Assembly (NCBI GenBank): GCA_030849805.1
Contig: JASANZ010002229.1
Location: forward strand, 1-64,000
Source: Sergeia podlipaevii
Taxonomy: Eukaryota; Euglenozoa; Kinetoplastea; Trypanosomatida; Trypanosomatidae
Direction: 5' to 3'
DNA: 64,000 nt
Below the pieces are notes generated by a model. The model searched no databases. It was not told where the DNA came from and was given only the letters and a program-made list of their open reading frames with translations. Shown here in pieces: positions 28,814 to 38,311 of the stretch. Every line of letters begins with the position of its first letter. Within the stretch, counting starts at the first letter, position 1. The translations under genes were made by a program, and so were the position numbers.

Positions 28814-30916
28814 TTATGCAAAGCAGGAAGCGTACGCAAAGTTCATATTGGGCACGGGATTCCAATCCTCTTCATCCTCCTCCTCGGCGTCGTATTGCAC
28901 AAAGGAAGGCTTGAGAGCTGTTCCGTCCACCACCATGACAGCGCCAAGATTGTCGTTGATTCCGCAGTAGTTCGGGGCGGAGAACAGAGTGACCACCTTG
29001 TTGCGGTGGCGCCAGCAGTAGCCATCCATCACCACCTGATGTGCGCGGCAGATGAAGTCAACGTTGTTCTTCTTGCAGAACATCTCAGACGCAGCGGGCC
29101 CAAAGAGAACGCCGCAGCCCCGTGGGTTGCGGCTGTATGTGCCAATATCGTTAGTTGGATCCGACCACAGCAGACCATTCACGATATCCTCGTGGGTTCC
29201 CTTCATGGTCCGACAAAACTCATGCCGCTTCACCGCCTCAATCGTTTCAATGCCATCTTCTATGGCCGGCGTGAGGCCGCCGTGAGTGGCGAAAAACCTC
29301 ATATGCGGAGTGGTCACAAGCGCAGAAAGCGGCAAGTAGCAGAAGACGTCATTGATCAGACGCCACGCCTCCGCCCCATCAGAGGGCATCCTGCATTCCA
29401 TCTCCACTAGGAAGCCATAGACGCTCGAAGTTTTACTCTCCTCGTGATTGCCGCGCGTAATGAAGATAAGCTGCGGGTACTCCACCTTGAGAGCAAGGAT
29501 GAGCATGATGACCTCCGTACTATTGGGGCCCCGATCGACAAAGTCGCCTAAAAAGAGAAAGTGCTTATCGATGCCCGATGGGTTACAATCCTCTGTGCAC
29601 ATTTGCTGGGACAAAACGTGTCGGTAAAGATCGCTGAACTGGCCATGGATGTCACCCACAACAACTAACGTATCGGATTCTGCCACGGAAATATTCAGCA
29701 CGTTCGGCTCCGCTGCCAGCACCTCCGTGGCGGCCTCACACAACTCTTTCATCACAGCAAGCGACAGAAATTGGCGTAGTTGCTCGGTTTCCGAGGAGGA
29801 CAGCGCATCCGTTGGCGCGTCGGCATGACTGCCAGCACCACGTGACAACAAAAAGGAAATGAGATCCGTGAAACGACCAGTGCGTGGTGGCGCAGCGTAC
29901 ATACGCGGTGCCGGCGGCACCAACAGCACCGTGGAAGAGTCTCTCACCCCGCCGCCACCACCCGTGGTGCCAAGTACGTTAGCGCCGCTGCTAGACATGT
30001 GGAGAGAACACGATCCCTTCGCGAAGGAGCTGTCCGCTGTGTCCTGATCTACCGCTGCAGCCCAAGTGCCCGTGCCTGCATTACATACACTCGTGCTCGA
30101 GACCGCTACCCCCGACACCGGTGCCTGGCTAAAGAGAAGCGGTGAAGAAGATGTGGCGCTAGCTGCAGGCAGGGTGCCACAGAGTGGCGTGGTCGTCTCT
30201 GCGCCGCAGCTGCTACATAGCTCACTACTCGCCTCGCACTTGTTGGGTGCACGATGAGATAACTCCCTGGCGTTCTTCTCCACTACCGCCATTGATTGAT
30301 GCTTGGATGAGGATGGCGATCCTGGTGCGTCATCGTCGTCGTCATCGCTATGGTCACATTCTTGATGCACCTCCTCCATATCCTCCACGGCAACAACAAC
30401 AGGCCAGTGAACGGCAGGAAGTGCCAGCGACGCTTCACACAACGTCCTATCATTAGTCGCAATATTTTCCTCTGGTGGAGACGGCGACGTTGACATGATA
30501 TCATGGTGTCGTTGTCGCTGCCTCTGTTGTGTCTGTTGTTGCTGTTGCTGGCACAGCGCATACTGTGACGGCCGCTCCGGCGCTGGCGTCGGTATGGGGG
30601 ACGTCTTCGCTGTGTTGATCACGGTTGGTGGAGCGGAGCTCACCGATGGTAAGAAGGTGCTATTCGATCGTCTCATCTCGGTGTCTAGATCAGGTATGTT
30701 GTATATAGACTGTGGTGGGGAAACATTCTGTAACTCCGATTGTGGGGAAACAATAGAAACCTCTAGATTGGGCTGAGTCAGCACTGTGTCCAAAGAGGCC
30801 GCTGGTGATGATTGATGTAGCGGTCCTCCTGATACAGGCAAGTGCATCCGAAAATGCTCAGATGCGATAAAGCTATTTTGATCAGCGCTATACATAGTTG
30901 TCCCGACGCTATCCAT
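28814..30916 (-). CDS. PPP-family serine/threonine phosphatase with long N-terminal extension
   Basis: The C-terminal ~290 residues of this 700-residue protein are a complete PPP catalytic domain: GDIHGQF (421-427), GDFVDRG (457-463), RGNHE (488-492), LLWSDP (about 582-587), a conserved RAHQVV block and SAPNYCG. These carry the metal-binding Asp, His and Asn residues, so it should be active. It resembles the PP1/PP2A/PP2B core; I cannot assign a subclass. The first ~380 residues are low-complexity (Ser, Gln, Pro, a poly-Asp run, glycine stretches) and probably regulatory. The tail is acidic (EEEDEEDWNP). I set the start at the ATG at 30916. The open frame extends 39 codons further, but that part is Lys/Phe-rich and lies upstream of a clear splice acceptor at 30932-30931. 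Substrates are unknown. Confidence 0.9.
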   Translation of the reverse strand: MDSVGTTMYSADQNSFIASEHFRMHLPVSGGPLHQSSPAASLDTVLTQPNLEVSIVSPQSELQNVSPPQSIYNIPDLDTEMRRSNSTFLPSVSSAPPTVINTAKTSPIPTPAPERPSQYALCQQQQQQTQQRQRQRHHDIMSTSPSPPEENIATNDRTLCEASLALPAVHWPVVVAVEDMEEVHQECDHSDDDDDDAPGSPSSSKHQSMAVVEKNARELSHRAPNKCEASSELCSSCGAETTTPLCGTLPAASATSSSPLLFSQAPVSGVAVSSTSVCNAGTGTWAAAVDQDTADSSFAKGSCSLHMSSSGANVLGTTGGGGGVRDSSTVLLVPPAPRMYAAPPRTGRFTDLISFLLSRGAGSHADAPTDALSSSETEQLRQFLSLAVMKELCEAATEVLAAEPNVLNISVAESDTLVVVGDIHGQFSDLYRHVLSQQMCTEDCNPSGIDKHFLFLGDFVDRGPNSTEVIMLILALKVEYPQLIFITRGNHEESKTSSVYGFLVEMECRMPSDGAEAWRLINDVFCYLPLSALVTTPHMRFFATHGGLTPAIEDGIETIEAVKRHEFCRTMKGTHEDIVNGLLWSDPTNDIGTYSRNPRGCGVLFGPAASEMFCKKNNVDFICRAHQVVMDGYCWRHRNKVVTLFSAPNYCGINDNLGAVMVVDGTALKPSFVQYDAEEEDEEDWNPVPNMNFAYASCFA

Positions 30917-33026
30917 CACGGAGCACAAAGCTAAACAAAAACGAAGAAAGTAAAATATATAGCAAATATATAATGAACTCAGATTGTCTCCTCTTGTAGT
31001 CTCTTTCTTTTTTTTTTTGTTTCTTTCCTTCAATTTTTAAGAAAAATATATTTTGACTTGACCACTAGGTTGCTTTCTATTTCGCTTCTTTTGTTTGCTA
31101 CTAGCTGCTTTCCCCCCTCTTAACAATCTCTTGGTGCTCAGCCCACTACAAGGATTCCAATAAGAGAGCTGAAAGAAATGTATATATTGCTATTTGCTTC
31201 CTCGCAGATACGGACCTCAGATCCCTGCGAGCACTACAAACACGCAAAGAGTAGTGAAAACAAAATATACAAAATAGGTGACGCACCGATGGTACACACC
31301 AATATATATAGGCCACTAAAAAAAAAAATGTAAAAAGAAAAAGAAACTGTATTCAACCAGAAAGGAAAAGAAAGTTTAACTTGAGTTCAGCCTCCTCCAC
31401 TATTTTCTCTTTTACGTATTCTTTTCTAGAATATTCTCGACCTTTTATTTTCCTTATGTGCTCTTGTCTAGAAGGGTAAAAGGAGAAGAAAAAAAAATTG
31501 CAACTAGATTATAAAAAAAAGATGCCACCTTTCTTCTCTGGAGTAATTATGCGTAGAGAGAGACGAAAAAGAAAAAAAGGAAAACACAATGTACTACAGT
31601 CTTTGTCTACTATTCGATGCTCCTCCTCGCACTCCTGTATTGTGCTATGCCTCCCTCCTCACTCCTTCTTCTCGAAAGTGTAGTATGAAGAAGAAGGAAA
31701 TAATAATAAAAAGAGGAAACGTAAATAGACGGCAATCGCTTTCTAAACACCCAAAAAAAAAGGTAAAGAACAACCACTTTAGAAAGTAGCAAAGAGAAGA
31801 AATGAAGAAAGCAAAAAAAAAAGGCTGAATATAGATGGAATAAGACTCTTATGCTTTCAATCTAAGAAGCTAGGCAATAGTCCGTTCTGCTTAAAGAAAT
31901 CTCAAACTACTTATACTCACTTAACCAATGTGTGTGCATGGAATAAACAAATAAAAAAATTTTAAAGATAGAAAGTGATTAAAAAAGAAGAAAAGAAGGA
32001 GAAAGATAAAAAGAAACAAAAAATGATAATAATCAGTTAAAGTTACATATAACAAAACAAAAGGCCAAAACATTGCTCAAAGGCAGCAATACATATCCGC
32101 ACCTGCATTCCATCATATCGATGGTGGCAGCAGGAGTACGTGACATAAAGAAAGCCAAAAAAAAAAAAAAAAATACGTGAAGGACATGTAAGGGAAAGTG
32201 ATTTTACGTTAAAGATGGGAAGATCACTTCCACATTACATCAAAAAAAAAACGCCAGCCACAAGACGCGCATACAAAGGAATTACAACAACAACAACGAA
32301 CAAAAAAAAAAAAAAGCAGACGCCACGACTATTTTTTTTTTTAATTCTTCGACCTAAAGGGATATCGAGACAAACCCTCTACTCATCCCCTATCCCTACA
32401 AGACTAAAAGAAAAAAAAAAATCAAACGTCACTCAATACAACCCCTTCTCCGACAATAAAAATCAATCACTCTCCTCTATAATATTTTCTTTAAACAATA
32501 AAAAAAGAAATAGACGATACTTTTCTTTCTTTTTAAAGTGTTGTTGATGATGTACTCGATGTTGTTGTTTGATGGCATTTTTCCTCCTCGTCGAGCTCTT
32601 CTCTATTTTGAAATCTTTTTCTTTCAACGCCTCCACACTCTGGCTCCTGCAGCGAGAAGACAAATCTGATAAATGCCTACAAATGTATAGGTGATTGGTC
32701 ATCGTGCCTATAGTAACAAGAAATGCAGGTGTCCATGTTTATGTATCCGACCACATACGCAAAGAAAAAAAACAAATAAAACGTAGGCTTTGCAGTGCCG
32801 ATCAATTCTCGCAAAACAAACAAAAAAAAAAAATAGCGCGCGCACATCCACACACACAAACACACACAAAAAAAAAATATCTGGCAGCATCAAATAGATG
32901 TAAATATATCACCTACATAAATAAAAATAAAAAGAAATAAAGAGATATAATAACAGAAAAAAAAAATACTGGGCCAAAAAAAAAAAAAAACAGCAAGTAG
33001 TAAGATCCAAAGCTCCTTCCCCTCTA
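30917..33026. other. Intergenic region, 2.1 kb
   Basis: This spacer contains the 5' flank of the phosphatase and the 3' UTR of the UEV gene. It is A-rich on the plus strand, with A-runs near 31320-31328, 32158-32173 and 32980-32990, a CAA-plus-A composite at 32283-32315, and short pyrimidine tracts on both strands. I see no gene or structured RNA. Confidence 0.7.
30931..30955 (-). promoter_or_regulatory. Trans-splice acceptor that fixes the phosphatase start
   Basis: The minus strand reads TTTTACTTTCTTCGTTTTTG then TTTAG, with AG at 30932-30931 and the ATG 15 bases on. The 39 extra codons of the open frame lie upstream of this site, so they are unlikely to be translated. Confidence 0.7.
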
Positions 33027-33452
33027 TCAAGACCTACTAGGATATACAGAGCCCTCCTCAGGTTGAGCGAGGTTGCGGTTAGCTGGAAGCTGCATCTCCT
33101 TCCTGAGCTCCGCCAGGCAGGTCTCCATAGTCGCACGTCGGTCCCAGTTCTTAAATAGGTGGAACTTCTTGTTCACCGTACCATCTGGGTCCACACACGG
33201 CAGGTTCACGCGACTCACAAAGCGAATGTGCGGAGGCACTTTCGGATAGTCCTCGTCACAGAATATCTCAGAGGAAAGAATGCGATACTCAAACGTGGTG
33301 CCAGGAGGACCAACAATAGTGCCGTTCCAGTGATGAAAGTATATATCGTCCGTGTCACGGAGCCCAACAGAGACGTTCTGGTTGGTGCCAGTACCCTTCT
33401 CGCCGGCCTCCAGCTCTTCTAAAAGACGAAAATTGCGGGGTACTTCGACCAT
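33027..33452 (-). CDS. MMS2: Ubiquitin-conjugating enzyme variant (Mms2/Uev1 type)
   Basis: The 141-residue protein is a full-length E2 variant. It has the UEV start (VPRNFRLLEELEAGEKG), WNGTIVGPPGTTFE (42-55), YPKVPPHIRFVSRVN (69-83) and the closing LPANRNLAQPEEGSVY (122-137). The HPN motif and active-site Cys of catalytic E2 enzymes are absent; that region reads VDPDGTVN. Mms2/Uev1 pairs with Ubc13 to build Lys63-linked ubiquitin chains used in post-replicative DNA repair and signalling. Ubc13 is not in this window. The start ATG follows a long pyrimidine tract with acceptors about 70-80 bases upstream. Confidence 0.93.
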   Translation of the reverse strand: MVEVPRNFRLLEELEAGEKGTGTNQNVSVGLRDTDDIYFHHWNGTIVGPPGTTFEYRILSSEIFCDEDYPKVPPHIRFVSRVNLPCVDPDGTVNKKFHLFKNWDRRATMETCLAELRKEMQLPANRNLAQPEEGSVYPSRS

Positions 33453-34249
33453 ATTTTATGTCCTGATAAGTCTAGTGTCAGTGAAGGGCACTCTAGATGA
33501 ATGTACGCAGAAAGACGCTTGCTAAAAAATCTTGAGGAAGCACACACACACAAAAAAAAGGGAGGATGAAAAAAAAAAGAGAAAAGATGTTTAAAAGTGT
33601 GGTAGCAGCAGAACAAGCAGCGTTGAAATGAACGGTTCAGGCAGGTCTTCCCAGGTTTTTTGCTCGTTTTGCATTTTTCCTTTCTTCATATATATATAAC
33701 AAACAACAAGCATGTATGCTTTCACAGTCACAAGTAGATAATGATTTTTTAAAAAAAAAAAATAATAATAATAAAAGGAAAGCACAGACACACACGCACA
33801 GCATAAAGCGAATCCAAAAATGCGTACATACACCAATGGAGAAGCGCGTGAGTAAGTCAACAACAACAATACTACACAAAAACGTTCGCGCCTACAAACA
33901 AAAAAAAATACAATAATAAAAATGATAACTTGACAAACAAACAGTACAGATAAGAGAGAGAAAAAAAAATGAAAGAACTCACAGCAAGTTCTTTCTCTAT
34001 CAAAAAGAAAAAAAGGATCCATTGCTTTCTTTTTGTACCAACCACCACCACAACAACAAAAAGAAAACCCTTCCGTATATATATATGTAAGGCCTGCAAC
34101 ACGGCACATGGACAATCAAAAAAAAAAAAAAAAAACTACTCTTGGTATGACTGAAAATAGTAGGCCATCAGAAAAACACGTACATCGAAGCAGCCAGAGC
34201 ACAAAAAATGAAGCGCTACAATGTCAAGGGGAAGGGAGACTCTCGTGCA
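33453..34249. other. Intergenic spacer
   Basis: The spacer holds the UEV 5' UTR and the SAS-4 3' UTR. It contains an AAT run near 33762-33774, a short CCA/CAA tract near 34044-34058 and an A-run at 34118-34133. No gene is seen. Confidence 0.7.
33531..33602 (-). promoter_or_regulatory. Trans-splice acceptor of the UEV gene
   Basis: The minus strand has two T-rich tracts separated by CATCCTCCC, then a GT run and CTTCCTCAAG, with AG at 33532-33531. A second AG nine bases further (33523-33522, TTTTTTAG) may be used instead. The 5' UTR would be 69-78 bases. Confidence 0.65.
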
Positions 34250-36652
34250 CTACTCATCTGGAAACACCGTTTCATCCGTGCCATCAGGGTAAACTATCTT
34301 GTAAATTCCATCTGGATAAAGGATCTCCTTGCTGCCATTCGACTTATGCCGCTCTATCTGTCCAGTCGCGCGGAACTCAAACACTTGCACCCCATCCGGG
34401 CTCTGCATGTGCATTGTCTGCGCTGCATCATACCAATACGTGCTCTTACCTGTTGGGTAGGTGCACTTGACATCTTTGTTAGTAAATTGCAATATTGTAT
34501 GGCCTGAGGGAAGTACAGTCTTGACAGTACCGTTGGCGTAGTGGATCTCACGCTTCCCGCTGCGGTACAGGACCTCGCGCTTGTTCGGGTTATCGCCAAT
34601 AGCGGTCTGAGAGACAACAGTGTCGCTGGGGGCCGACTCCGTGGGCATTGGCTCCACGTCTCCAATCATCTCCTCACGTGTGGGGATGCGCTTTGCCTGT
34701 GGCTTCGGATGCGCTGAGACAGCAGGACGCTGTTTGCGCACGCCTCCGGTCTGGAGACGTGGTGTGTGCACAGGGTGGCCAGCAGCCTTGCGCTCGCTAG
34801 ATATTTCCCCAGCCAGGGTTCCCGCGGTGGTAGCAGTGAGGTTCTCTCGTTCCTTCGCCTTCGCTGCCTGCTCCTCAGCTTCCTTACGCTTGCGGGCTGC
34901 TGCTAGCGACTCTTTGCGACGGGCAGAAGCCGCCTCGTCCTGCCTCTTGCGCTCCTCCTCAGTCTTCTTCGCTTCTTCCTGGCGCTTGCGCTGCTGCAGG
35001 TCCTCTCTTGCCGCTGCATCCTCAGCCTCCTTGCGTTTGCGCTCCTCCACCTCTCGGGCCCGCTGAAGCCGCCGCTGCTGCATCTCAGCCTCCTCGCGCT
35101 TCATCCGCTCCGCCATCTCTGCGGCCCGCCGCTCGCGCGCCTCCGCTGCTTCTCCCTCAGCACGAGGGGTGAAGTCCATCACAACTGGGGCCTGCTCACC
35201 GCTCTGATTGACATCTTCGCCTAACGACTCCTCTAGCCGTGGAACAGACAACGCGGTGGCGCGGTGGGCTGCAATAACCGCCGCTGGCTGTGAGTGCTCC
35301 CGTGAGGGGGAGATGCTTGATACGGTGCTCTTCGGCCGCCTCTGCTGCTGTTGCTGGCGCTCACCCAGCGCGTTCAGCTGCCGCTCCTTCGTCATTGTGA
35401 GCAGCTCCGAGTTACGGTGCGTGAGAGAGTCCATGTCACGTCGTAGTCGTGCCACTTCGGCCTTGCTAGAGCGCTGGGACTCACGTAAGGTGCCGGTGAG
35501 CTCCTCCAGTTGTGCACGGAGAGAATCATTCTCAGCCATGAGCTTTCGGCTCGCCTCTCGCTCCGTCGCCAGCAGTGTCGACACGTTCTTGTACCGCTCC
35601 TCAATAGACTTGACGCCCTTCCGAGCCTCACGCATGTCTTTCTCACGCGCTGCGTCCAACTCCGCTCGCTCATCGTCCAGTTGCTGTTGCACGTTGAACT
35701 TGTAGGTCTCGAAGCGACGCTTCTCAGCGTCGAGCTGTGACTTCAGTTGACTGTACTGCGCACGTTCCTCCTGCGCCGCCCGCACCTCCTGCTCAAGCTG
35801 GATCATCAGCGTCTCCTCCTCCCGGCTGCGGAGGCCCATGCCACCACTTGCAGCACCGCCGCCTACCCCCGCGCTCGAGACCGGCCCACCACGACGAAAG
35901 TAGTTCTGCTCTGACTGAGGAGCAGAGTAGTCTTCGTATGCAGGCTCAGTATAGCGGCGGGGATGAGCGCCATCACCAGGCGTCGTTGGGACTGCTCGAC
36001 GGGGAGTGCCGCCTTCATATTTTGGATGCTGATCATACTCTAAGCTTTGCTGTTGCTGTTGTTGTTGCTGTGGCATACGACCAGCACTGCCGCTGTTTCT
36101 TTCTGGGCTGATGCGATCGCCGTATTGATGAGCGCCATTCATGTCCGCAAACTTGCTTCTGTCGGAAGAGAGCTGCGGATCACGGTACTCCTGCCGCTGG
36201 GCAGGAATTTCAGGATTTACCCACTCAGGACGCTTTTCCGCCTGTGCCTTGACAGGCGTGCGCCGTGATGAAGCTGATACACCGCCGGCGGCTCCGCCGG
36301 ATCGACGCTCAGGCGCCGCAAACTGCTGTTTCTGTTGCGGAGGATCAACTACCAAAGTTGGCGCACCGCTGTCAGTTGGCGTCAGAAGTGCCTTCCGAGG
36401 GACAGCAATCACCACCTCGCCGAGTGGGTCATGGCTCTTTGCATTACGCATGTCGTACGCGATGGCCTCGCGCAGCGCTCGTGAGTCGCGTCGCTCCCGA
36501 CCTGCTCCAGCAGAGGGCGTTCGTAGACCATCGTCTGCCCTAGGAGTTTCAGGGTTGGCTGAGTACGACAGCCTGCCCTCATCGCGCCTAAGAAACTTGA
36601 AGGTAGTCTTTGGCTTTGGCTTCTGACTCGCTGTGACAGATACACGCGACAT
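34250..36652 (-). CDS. SAS4: SAS-4/CPAP centriole and basal body protein
   Basis: The 800-residue protein ends in a TCP10/CPAP C-terminal domain (G-box, about 692-800). This is a series of short strands with turns such as YANG, LPSG, YPTG, SPDG, RATG, KSNG, YPDG and YPDG, closing in ETVFPDE. The fold is characteristic of SAS-4/CPAP, which binds STIL/Ana2-type partners and is needed for centriole and basal body assembly. The N-terminal ~270 residues are low-complexity and basic with a poly-Gln run. Residues about 280-440 and 510-650 are long charged coiled coils (Glu/Arg/Lys/Ala-rich). I chose ATG 36652; the open frame extends 12 codons to a GTG only. In Trypanosoma brucei SAS-4 has also been reported near the flagellum attachment zone tip. 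The neighbour upstream is the p166 candidate. Confidence 0.88.
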   Translation of the reverse strand: MSRVSVTASQKPKPKTTFKFLRRDEGRLSYSANPETPRADDGLRTPSAGAGRERRDSRALREAIAYDMRNAKSHDPLGEVVIAVPRKALLTPTDSGAPTLVVDPPQQKQQFAAPERRSGGAAGGVSASSRRTPVKAQAEKRPEWVNPEIPAQRQEYRDPQLSSDRSKFADMNGAHQYGDRISPERNSGSAGRMPQQQQQQQQSLEYDQHPKYEGGTPRRAVPTTPGDGAHPRRYTEPAYEDYSAPQSEQNYFRRGGPVSSAGVGGGAASGGMGLRSREEETLMIQLEQEVRAAQEERAQYSQLKSQLDAEKRRFETYKFNVQQQLDDERAELDAAREKDMREARKGVKSIEERYKNVSTLLATEREASRKLMAENDSLRAQLEELTGTLRESQRSSKAEVARLRRDMDSLTHRNSELLTMTKERQLNALGERQQQQQRRPKSTVSSISPSREHSQPAAVIAAHRATALSVPRLEESLGEDVNQSGEQAPVVMDFTPRAEGEAAEARERRAAEMAERMKREEAEMQQRRLQRAREVEERKRKEAEDAAAREDLQQRKRQEEAKKTEEERKRQDEAASARRKESLAAARKRKEAEEQAAKAKERENLTATTAGTLAGEISSERKAAGHPVHTPRLQTGGVRKQRPAVSAHPKPQAKRIPTREEMIGDVEPMPTESAPSDTVVSQTAIGDNPNKREVLYRSGKREIHYANGTVKTVLPSGHTILQFTNKDVKCTYPTGKSTYWYDAAQTMHMQSPDGVQVFEFRATGQIERHKSNGSKEILYPDGIYKIVYPDGTDETVFPDE

Positions 36653-38311
36653 CAGTATGGGTGCACTCCCTCGCTCTCTCGATCTCACTTCCTCTTTCTC
36701 TAAATAGAAATACTGTATTCGTGCAGCAACACCCCTTCTTTTTTTTGCTGTGTTTTAAAGAAGGCGCCTGTGGTAAGTAGGTAAAAAAAAAAAAAAAAAT
36801 CCAACGAGAAAATTATAACGGGTAACACACAAGAAAAGGGAAAAAGGTTGCCAAGTGTATCTAGGCAGATTGTAGTGGTAAAGCACCAGAAAAACAACGA
36901 CAGCAGAACAACAATACTGAAAGCGCGCTAATATAGGTACAGAAAAAAAAAAAGTAAAACTATAGTTGACAAAGAGATATAGAAATGAGGCAAAAAGAAA
37001 AATAGAAAATAGAAAAGGAAGATTGTGCGCTGTTACGCGACACGTGAGTTCTTGGTGGTGGGGAAATGTTTTTCTCTTCTTTTTATGATCCTCCTTTTCT
37101 CCTTCTACCAAAAGGCAACGGACTCCTTTGTGTTCCTCCTTAGCGCTCCCTTGCTATAGATAATGTGATTTCAAAATGAAGAAAAAGCGACAAAAAAGAA
37201 GGTCAGTAAACAATATATATAAATGAGAAAACAAAATGGAAAAAGAAAGTATTTCAAAAAAAAAAATAGCAATTATATATGAAGCAACAATATACATAAA
37301 GGTAAGACTGCAAAGGGGAAGACAGAAAGACCTCAAAACATCCAGAGCAAACAATGTAACCGTTCGATCGATAGCACTTCCAAGAAAGAGACATCGCTTT
37401 CAATGGCACCGCGTGCTTGCTGATGGATATTTATAAATATATGCATTTTCTGTTGTTTTGTTTTGTGTGCGCCAGCATCCTTTCGATTCTTTCGATTTAT
37501 TACAAAGGATTAAGGTCATGCATACTCTCTATATCGAACAAAAGCACAAGAAATAATAAAGAAAAAAACAACGACAACTTATCAACCGTGGCAGATGGCA
37601 AAACGACGAAGAAAAAAAACGCTAAAATAGAAATATTAGTATGACCAACAAAAACAACAGTGGCACATGCATATCCCTATACTTTTCTTTTGAAAGTATA
37701 CTTGTCTATAGAGACACATATTGAAGCAGCAGCAAGTACATCAGCGCATCTCTGCAGTCACGACTGTACTGCACCAAGCCCTTGTTCTCTCATTTGTTCA
37801 TATATCTTTAAAAAAATTTTCTTCATTCTCTCTATTCAGTGCACGCAACATCCACTTCCGCCTGCCACACACCACGTGCCAACAACAACAACAAAAAAAA
37901 AACAGAATAATATATATAGTCTATAGGAAAGCGATTGAAAACAGTTTGCTAACTTTGTACTTGGCTAATGAAGACAGACGCATAGACGCACTGCACAAAG
38001 CCGCAGCGAATGATGACGCATCTTCCAAGGCACTTTGAGTGCATACAGGAGCTTCCCTTATGGATTCTATACTTGTCATACATGAGTTCTTACATCACGT
38101 CAACAACAAACGAACACAAAGAGAAGGGAAGAAAGGAAACTAGAGAAGAAGAAGAAAAAAAAAAGGCAAACAAGTGTGTCACTCAGTGCGTGTTGCTCTG
38201 CTAAAATCAAGTGAGTGATAAATACCCCCCCCCCCCTCCCCCTTTGTCCCCCTGGTTCTCGCACGCACAACCACATTTATTTAGATACACAAAGGTATTG
38301 GGCACATAATA
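36653..38311. other. Intergenic region, 1.7 kb
   Basis: The spacer holds the SAS-4 5' UTR and the p166-candidate 3' UTR. It has an A-run at 36783-36799, a CAA-plus-A composite at 37880-37902, a C-run near 38226-38239 and scattered short TA tracts. No gene or RNA was recognised. Confidence 0.7.
36768..36799 (-). promoter_or_regulatory. Trans-splice acceptor of SAS-4
   Basis: A run of 17 T on the minus strand is followed by ACCTACTTACCACAG with AG at 36769-36768. This gives a 5' UTR of about 115 bases. A nearer, weaker TTTCTATTTAG lies around 36711. Confidence 0.65.

Noticed and set aside
28814..28830. Possible C-terminal prenylation signal on the phosphatase (SCFA)
   Set aside because: The Cys is third from the end, so it does not fit the CaaX spacing.
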